NCBI GenBank assembly: GCA_002633005.1
Contig: NMRA01000145.1
Coordinates: forward strand, 811,200-849,632
Direction of reading: 5' to 3'
Length of the DNA: 38,433 nucleotides
Source: Phoronis australis
Taxonomy: Eukaryota; Phoronida; Phoronidae
Under the pieces are notes generated by a model that worked only from the letters and a program-made list of their open reading frames with translations, was not told the origin of the DNA and ran no database searches. The position numbers and the translations under genes are program-made. Below, in pieces: positions 33,601-38,433 of the stretch. Numbering within the stretch: position 1 is the first letter of the stretch; each line of letters opens with the position of its first letter.

Positions 33601-36600
33601 ACCAGTGAGGAGATTTCCAAATTCCACGTCCATTCACCTTGACAGTTTCCGACGTTATCTGTGAAAGTGTGCCTGATATACCAAAGCCAGGTGGACGAAA
33701 TCAATGCACTTGCTTACAGGCCTTCATGCAGCGTACGTCCTGGGCGTCCACATAGACGCCCCAGCACTAATATGGACGCCCTGGCAAGGACGCCCAATGT
33801 ATCATTTGGACACCCACTGTCAATAGGAACCTTTCAAGTTTGGACACACACATTGTAATGATTACTAGGAAGCCTCTGAAGGCTCACAGTGGGGGCTCTT
33901 TTTCAAAGCAGGAAGAAATATACAATGTATATACAAAGTATATACAATGTTGCTATGCTCATACTTGGTTGATAGCATTGAAAAAGTCTTGGTCTACACC
34001 AATTTTTTATTAAAAATGCTCACTACAGAAGGCTGTTTTGTAAACTTAGATGTAAAAACCTTGCTCTATGCATTTTTTTGTAAAAACATTTGTGTGTTTG
34101 GGGGGATTGCTGGGGATGGGGGGTTACGCGTCGGAATTATGGACGCCCTGGAATATTGGGAACCTCATTTTGGACACCCTATTTTCGAAATCCTGGATGA
34201 AGGCCTGCTCCGGGACAAAGTACATTTCTATTGTGTAAACTTGGACGGGTCCCATTCAGTTTATCCCATGGAATCCCCCATCGTAACATTCTGAATAATT
34301 TCTTCGTTTAATCTGGCTCGTTTGACATTAATCCTGATTGTTCAAAGTTCGTTGTTCCACTTCATCAGTTAGGCGCTGACGGCAAATTTGAAATTAATTT
34401 CCTGAAAAATTGCCACAATTCCCAATCCTTGATTGCAAGCCAAAATCAATGAGCAAAGAGTGCATGGATCGTTAATGTCAGATGTATGTATGCTACAGAA
34501 ATGCTAGTGGACTCAAATGGAGTATGGCTTTAGTGAGAATGCTGGCATTTTAACTAGACAGGCATGCTCTCATTTTGTCCAGCAGTTTTATGGCAGGCAT
34601 TGTTGAAGCACATTCTTTACGCTGCAGTGAAGTCATTACAATAGGCCCAATACAATAACCCTCTTTCCCCAACCCATGTGTGTTGTATAAAGCAAGTGTT
34701 GTGACTCCTTAAAGTGCTGGCCAAAACATCAGACGATTTTACATTTAACACAAACCCTCAACAAAGCACCATCAACAATAATAATCATTCACATCTATAG
34801 CACAGTACTAGGGAAATGGTGAAAACCCTTCACGTTGGAGGGGGTCCTGGATTCTAAGAACCAGTTTCTTGCCTGTGATTCATTAGAGAAAACTATACTG
34901 GTGAAAGCCCTTGTATTTCAGACAGAAGGTGAACAGGGAGTAAGAAATTTAGCATTTTTCTGTGTTTAAACGGGAATAAATGCTTGTTTTCTAGTTGCAT
35001 GTGTTACATTTTCTGTATTCTTTTTCAGATACCTTTACTCGGTTCTTAGTAAGAACCAGACAGTCACAGAGAACAACACTGGACTGCTTGTGGAGACACT
35101 GAGGTCGATCTCTGAGATTCTCATCTGGGGGGACCAGAATGATAGCTCAGTGTTTGAGTAAGGCCCCTTCTAAATTTAACCCCAGTGTCTGTTCCAGGCA
35201 ACTTACTGATATATAGTACTGAAACATATTCGGTTAATGCTTGTGTTGCTGGTTGGAAGTCGAAGTCAGTTGCTTGCTGCATATTAAAGTTTCACTAATT
35301 TTGGACAAGAAGAGATGTGTAATTATCTCTTTTTCAGTTTTCAACGTCTTGTATCATTATTGTGAATGCCTACAATGGTTTAAAGTAATTATGTTGGTAG
35401 ATATGGTATAAAACAGTTATTGTTGTACTACTTACATTTTATGGAAAATTTTCATTTGTCCGCCATGTTTTTTTTTAAATTTTGAGCTTTTGCTTGAATA
35501 TCATTCTTTGTCTTCTAAAAATGTCAGGCCCTCGTGACAATAAGTGGCTGGGGCCTTGATTACATTCAGGTGGTACCGTACATGCTGGTATTGTACTCAA
35601 TGACAAAGCGCAAAATCAAAAGTATGGAATGGAAAATAATTCGGTAACTCAGTTGATGCTTTAAAAACTGAAAGAGAGGACACACCCATTGAGGAGATTG
35701 TTCATCATAATAGTATGAGAGACTTGATGTCTGTACTGAGTTTAATAAACTCTGTGTTGTCTTTCAGCTTCTTTCTGGAGAAGAATATGCTCTCTTTCTT
35801 CCTCCGTTACCTTCGTCAGAAGTACGGCCGATATATATGTGTCCAACTGCTGCAGACTCTCAACATATTGTTTGAGAACATCAGCAGTGAGACGTCTGTC
35901 TGTGAGTATGGCTCTAGTTTTATTATGAATTATAATGCTATTGTAAGATACTGAGGAAAAGATTTGCACTATTTTGTCAAGTTATCACATAAAGAATGAC
36001 GGGACCGGAGAGAAGTTTGCTGCTAAAAATCTTTACAGAACATTCTCATGTACAATCTGAAATTCTGATGGGAATCTAGCTGCGTTTTTAATACAGTAGA
36101 TTTTTTGTTTTTTTTTTACTACATGCATACAATGTTTATCAAAAGCTCCATTAAGTGGATGAACACCTGAGCCTAGTTAAAAATGTGACATCAAATGGCG
36201 TGTAATGTGATATCATCATAGGTGAGACTATTTATGAACACTGTTCTTTGCATGGCTTTATAGTTTGTAATTCCTAGCTTCTGGACTTTCATATAGACTA
36301 TTGGAGAAATGATTAGAGGCATCTAACCAGGTCTGAAAGTGAATTCCATCTATGAATTGCCATGGGAAAACCTGAATGCTTTTGAACATTAGAATGTCAT
36401 TAAGAGGCAAACATTCATGCTTCATTATCTCAATCTTCGAAAACAAAGTTCAAAATAAGTCTCTAATTTTAGAGACTTAAATATAACATTTGATGGAGAT
36501 TATTTAAAAAGCTTTCTAAACAGGGAATGTCTATTTACAATCGTCTAAACACCAAAAATGGTTTTATTTCCTGGTTTTTCAGTCAGTGAATCAATTTTGT

Positions 36601-37601
36601 GACTTAAAAAGAGAGGACAGTAATTATTGATAGTTTGTTTTATAGAAATCCGAACTTTTTCTGTTGTATGCAGTCCAATATGTGTGTGAGTTTCGGTATT
36701 TTTGTTTTCATTTTAACGTTTGTGTTGTTTTCAAACCGTTTTTGCTAATAGCCTTTTCTTTGTTTCAGACTATCTGTTGTCCAATAACCACGTCAATGCT
36801 ATCATTGAACACAAGTTTGACTTCTCTGATGAAGAGGTAATACATGTCAATTGCAGCGTTTTGAATAACTGAAGTTATAAACCCTTGAGATTCCGTTACC
36901 TTTCTCGTTTGCTTGTCTGTTTTGAGATGATGTCTGAATAGTATGTTAACATGTGAGTTGTAAGTGATATTGAATGATAAATCTAACAACGTAATCTGTC
37001 TTTGCTGAACACGTTTGCATGCTTGCTGTGCATTTGGTCACATGGCTAGAACAAATAAGCCAGACTTTGACCCATTATAAATCATTATTCATAGGGGTGT
37101 TGGCCGCTTTTAGTCATATGAACAGCTAACTAATAATGGCTTGGTGCATTTGATGTGGGCTCGAAATAAAAATTAGTATTAATGTCAGTCCGATGTCAAA
37201 GGTCAGTTTCATTTATAGGCATGCTACTAGAAATGCTTCAGTGTCCGACTTGTAAATGAAAGGTGTTTGTATTTGGAGGACAATTGTGTATACCTGTTTC
37301 ATAAGTTGGATATTTTGCACCAAATGAAAGCTGTAACAATGTTACGTGATGCACGTTGTAATCACAGAAACTATCCCTGTTATCAGATGTCTTTGTGTTG
37401 GACTATGAAACTTGGGGACTTGCTGTGTTTTCCCGTGCGAGTTACCTTCACTGAAAACTTGTTTAAATGATCGTCCTGATGTTCTAGTTTTTTAAAAAAG
37501 TTTACTGAATATTTTTGTAGGTTATGGCGTATTACATTTCCTTCCTAAAGACATTGTCGCTGAAACTCAACAGGCACACAATACACTTCTTTTATAATGA
37601 G
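24546..37601 (+). CDS. CLEC16A: CLEC16A / ema / gop-1 family protein, N-terminal part (five exons, runs off window)
   Basis: Five exons (24546-24622, 35029-35157, 35768-35901, 36769-36836, 37521-37601) splice with matching phases into 163 residues. They match the N-terminus of animal CLEC16A, including the FPL domain: SLEYLKYLYSVLSKN, ISEILIWGDQNDSSVF, FFLEKNMLSFFLRYLRQK, ICVQLLQTLNILFENIS, HKFDFSDEEVMAYYISFLK and RHTIHFFYNE. Despite its name the family is not a secreted lectin. Its members (human CLEC16A, fly ema, worm gop-1) act on endosomes and lysosomes in membrane trafficking, autophagy and mitophagy. Family proteins are several hundred to about 1,000 residues, so most of this gene lies beyond 38433. 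An in-frame TGA at 24435 with no ATG before 24546 fixes the start. Intron 1 is very large (10.4 kb) and full of repeats. Confidence 0.93.
24799..25414. mobile_element. 616-bp long-TIR element in CLEC16A intron 1
   Basis: GTTATTGTTTACAATCC, CCATTAACGTACATA, TTCTGAATCCTCT and GTCAT.GTGAT at the left end recur in inverse order at the right end. The imperfect TIRs are at least 85 bases long. The centre is unrelated non-coding sequence. It begins about 180 bases after the exon 1 donor. Superfamily not assigned. Confidence 0.6.
25415..27657 (+). other. CLEC16A intron 1, repeat-poor part
   Basis: No exon recognised. TGGAACTTGCAGGCTAATTC near 26479-26498 recurs diverged near 16160-16180, so another low-copy dispersed repeat is present. 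Confidence 0.45.
26407..26442. repeat. GT-rich microsatellite
   Basis: Impure TG/TGCG/TGTACGCG run in CLEC16A intron 1. Confidence 0.5.
27658..28638. mobile_element. About 980-bp TIR DNA transposon, non-autonomous
   Basis: Starts ACCGTATTCGCCC...AACAAGCACC and ends with the inverse ...GTGCTTGTTAGGGCGAATACGGT. TA lies at each end and may be the target duplication. Subterminal GTGCTTAT/GCGCTTAT blocks repeat. No transposase ORF is seen; the small ORFs inside lack any recognisable domain. A deleted, inverted relative lies at 22268-22727. Confidence 0.7.
29084..29552. mobile_element. hAT-like non-autonomous DNA transposon, copy 1
   Basis: Begins CAGGCCTTCATGCAGC and ends GGATAAAGGCCTG, inverse of the start with one mismatch. 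It is flanked by an exact 8-bp duplication GTCCCAAT (29076-29083 and 29553-29560). CAG-type termini plus an 8-bp duplication are the hallmark of the hAT superfamily. Subterminal GGACGCCC/GGGCGTCC blocks repeat near both ends. No transposase; a G-rich run lies at about 29442-29470. Confidence 0.8.
31070..32340 (-). repeat. 1.25-kb tandem-repeat element with CTCF-like motifs, right (inverted) copy
   Basis: Reverse-complement copy of 5460-6704, collinear over its whole length and lying inside CLEC16A intron 1. The motif sites, read on the minus strand, are near 31252, 31395, 31555, 31701, 31845, 31990, 32133 and 32238. Seven are well preserved and the one near 31990 is degraded. The terminal palindrome is at about 31074-31103 and the ACAAGAGCAACG end at 32340. 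Small scattered differences show that the copies are old and independent insertions or an ancient inverted duplication. Confidence 0.75.
33250..33503 (+). repeat. Dispersed repeat, copy 2
   Basis: Diverged same-orientation copy of 632-925, in CLEC16A intron 1. No coding capacity or terminal structure was recognised. Confidence 0.4.
33717..34207. mobile_element. hAT-like non-autonomous DNA transposon, copy 2
   Basis: Same-orientation copy of 29084-29552, similar throughout, with a better right terminus (GGATGAAGGCCTG) and a tandem repeat of TATACAAWGTATA near 33918-33945. The flanks (CTTGCTTA and CTCCGGGA) do not match, so the target duplication is lost or recombined. Confidence 0.75.
34846..34912. 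repeat. Diverged family A hairpin element
   Basis: GGTCCTGGATTCTAAGAACC, then CAGTTTCTTGCCTGTGATTC and AGAGAAAACT resemble the family, especially the 7602 copy. It lies about 120 bases upstream of CLEC16A exon 2. Confidence 0.4.
35029..35157 (+). CDS. CLEC16A: CLEC16A exon 2
   Basis: 129 bases between acceptor TTCTTTTTCAG and donor GA/GTAAGG, phase 2 in and 2 out. It encodes YLYSVLSKNQTVTENNTGLL, then VETLRSISEILIWGDQNDSS and VF. EILIWGDQNDSSVF is nearly invariant in the family and is diagnostic. Confidence 0.94.
35768..35901 (+). CDS. CLEC16A: CLEC16A exon 3
   Basis: 134 bases between acceptor TTGTCTTTCAG and donor T/GTGAGT, phase 2 in and 1 out. It encodes FFLEKNMLSFFLRYLRQKYG, then RYICVQLLQTLNILFENISS and ETSV: the helical start of the FPL domain. 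Confidence 0.95.
36769..36836 (+). CDS. CLEC16A: CLEC16A exon 4
   Basis: 68 bases between acceptor TTTGTTTCAG and donor GAG/GTAATA, phase 1 in and 0 out. It encodes a split Tyr, then YLLSNNHVNAIIEHKF and DFSDEE. The donor is weaker than the others (GTAATA), but phase and homology leave no doubt. Confidence 0.93.
37521..37601 (+). CDS. CLEC16A: CLEC16A exon 5
   Basis: 81 bases (27 codons, phase 0 both ends) between acceptor ATTTTTGTAG and donor GAG/GTAAGG. It encodes VMAYYISFLKTLSLKLNRHT and IHFFYNE, continuing the FPL domain. I found no further CLEC16A exon before the window ends. Confidence 0.94.
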
Positions 37602-38433
37602 GTAAGGGTTTACGATGATATGGACGTCTCGGTGTTAATTGTATTTTTCTTGGAAACAGATATGCTATAGATATTTACATGCTGTGAAGTACAGGTAGAT
37701 TTCATGAGGTTGTCAAATTATTTGGTGGACATGGTTACTGCAAGTGAATTTTAACGAAAACTGTACCAGCATGTGAAGACTTGTCACGATGCTCAATTTA
37801 TTTCTGTTTCGTCAATTTATTGTTGACTATTTAAAAGTATTTGCTCTTGGGGGAGTTCTTTTAATTTGTTAATTATGAAGCTGCTCCCATGGCAGTTGTG
37901 ACAGTTGGGTTATAAATGCATGAACTTAGTTATATGTAAGCCTATGAAAATGCTAGACCAATGCTAAAGGTTATTCAGGACCTTTCTGACAAGTGCGAGC
38001 ATTTAGCCAATTTCAGCCTGACTCGGTAAAAGTATGTATTTACCGAAAGTAGAAAGCCTTCATAGTTTGATTGTTTACTTTTATGTGATCTGTAATTAAT
38101 TGGATCACTTGGCCATGTCATGATCAAGTTTTTAGTGTTATAAATATTCAAAATGAGATCTTGAAAACGCTGTTGCATTTTTCTAAAATATCGTTTTGCG
38201 TTATCAATGGAACTTCAGAGTTTTTCATGAAAGTCATTAAGTTCTATTTTCAAAAGAACCTCATGCAAAAGTGGGACATTTTAAAAGCAACAGTGCATAA
38301 AGCATGGTATGTTAAAGTTGCATGTCAGTCCAATCACCTGTTTCTAAGGTGTGATGTTCTCAAGTTTGTGAAATTTGGACGTTTTCTTGGGGTCCTCCAT
38401 AATCTTATTCAACGTTTTTAGTTGTATTCTCAT

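Larger units (their letters stand above)
35158..38433 (+). other. CLEC16A introns 2 to 5 (intronic parts)
   Basis: Introns 35158-35767, 35902-36768, 36837-37520 and 37602 to the window end are AT-rich and carry no recognisable element or embedded gene, in contrast to repeat-laden intron 1. Confidence 0.6.

Noticed and set aside
37267-37470. 67-codon ORF in CLEC16A intron 4
   Set aside because: Does not match any CLEC16A segment, and the flanking exons already join in phase without it.
37602-38433. Search for the next CLEC16A exon
   Set aside because: No acceptor followed by sequence resembling the expected continuation of the FPL domain was found before the end of the window.

Overview
The window is AT-rich animal nuclear DNA: genes with short exons and GT-AG introns, old retrotransposon fragments, solo LTRs, SINEs and many terminal-inverted-repeat (TIR) elements. 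There are no operons, ribosome binding sites or CRISPR arrays. The two genes and the repeat types suggest a non-vertebrate, probably marine, animal. Phylum cannot be settled from the sequence alone.

Two protein genes are supported exon by exon, in head-to-head orientation. On the minus strand (18534 to 7357) is a complete or nearly complete low-specificity L-threonine aldolase. It has nine coding exons with matching splice phases, a spliced product of about 381 residues from the ATG at 18506, and all expected PLP-enzyme motifs. On the plus strand, starting at 24546, are the first five coding exons (163 residues) of the CLEC16A / ema / gop-1 family endosomal-mitophagy protein; the gene runs off the right edge. 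The start codons are about 6 kb apart.

Layout: 1-4400 is non-genic, with a tRNA-derived SINE near 2.9 kb. At 4.4-4.5 kb is a CpG-dense patch that looks like an orphan promoter plus first exon. A decayed non-LTR retrotransposon (4.54-5.34 kb) follows, then a 1.25-kb tandem-repeat element (5460-6704). The threonine aldolase gene fills 7.3-18.5 kb. Its introns hold a LINE remnant split by a solo LTR, short hairpin elements and a 516-bp TIR element. The 18.6-24.5 kb intergenic region contains inverted duplications, a TIR element and a 76-bp assembly gap. CLEC16A intron 1 (24623-35028) carries a long-TIR element, a 980-bp TIR element, two hAT-like elements, and a second, inverted copy of the 1.25-kb tandem-repeat element (31070-32340).

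The most unusual observation is that both copies of the 1.25-kb element carry about eight regularly spaced motifs closely resembling the CTCF core site. They point right in the left copy and left in the right copy, so the two arrays are convergent and enclose the whole threonine aldolase gene plus the CLEC16A promoter and first exon. This would be a transposon-derived loop-anchor pair if the motifs bind CTCF; that is inference. All coordinates come from reading the sequence by eye; no alignment or database search was run.
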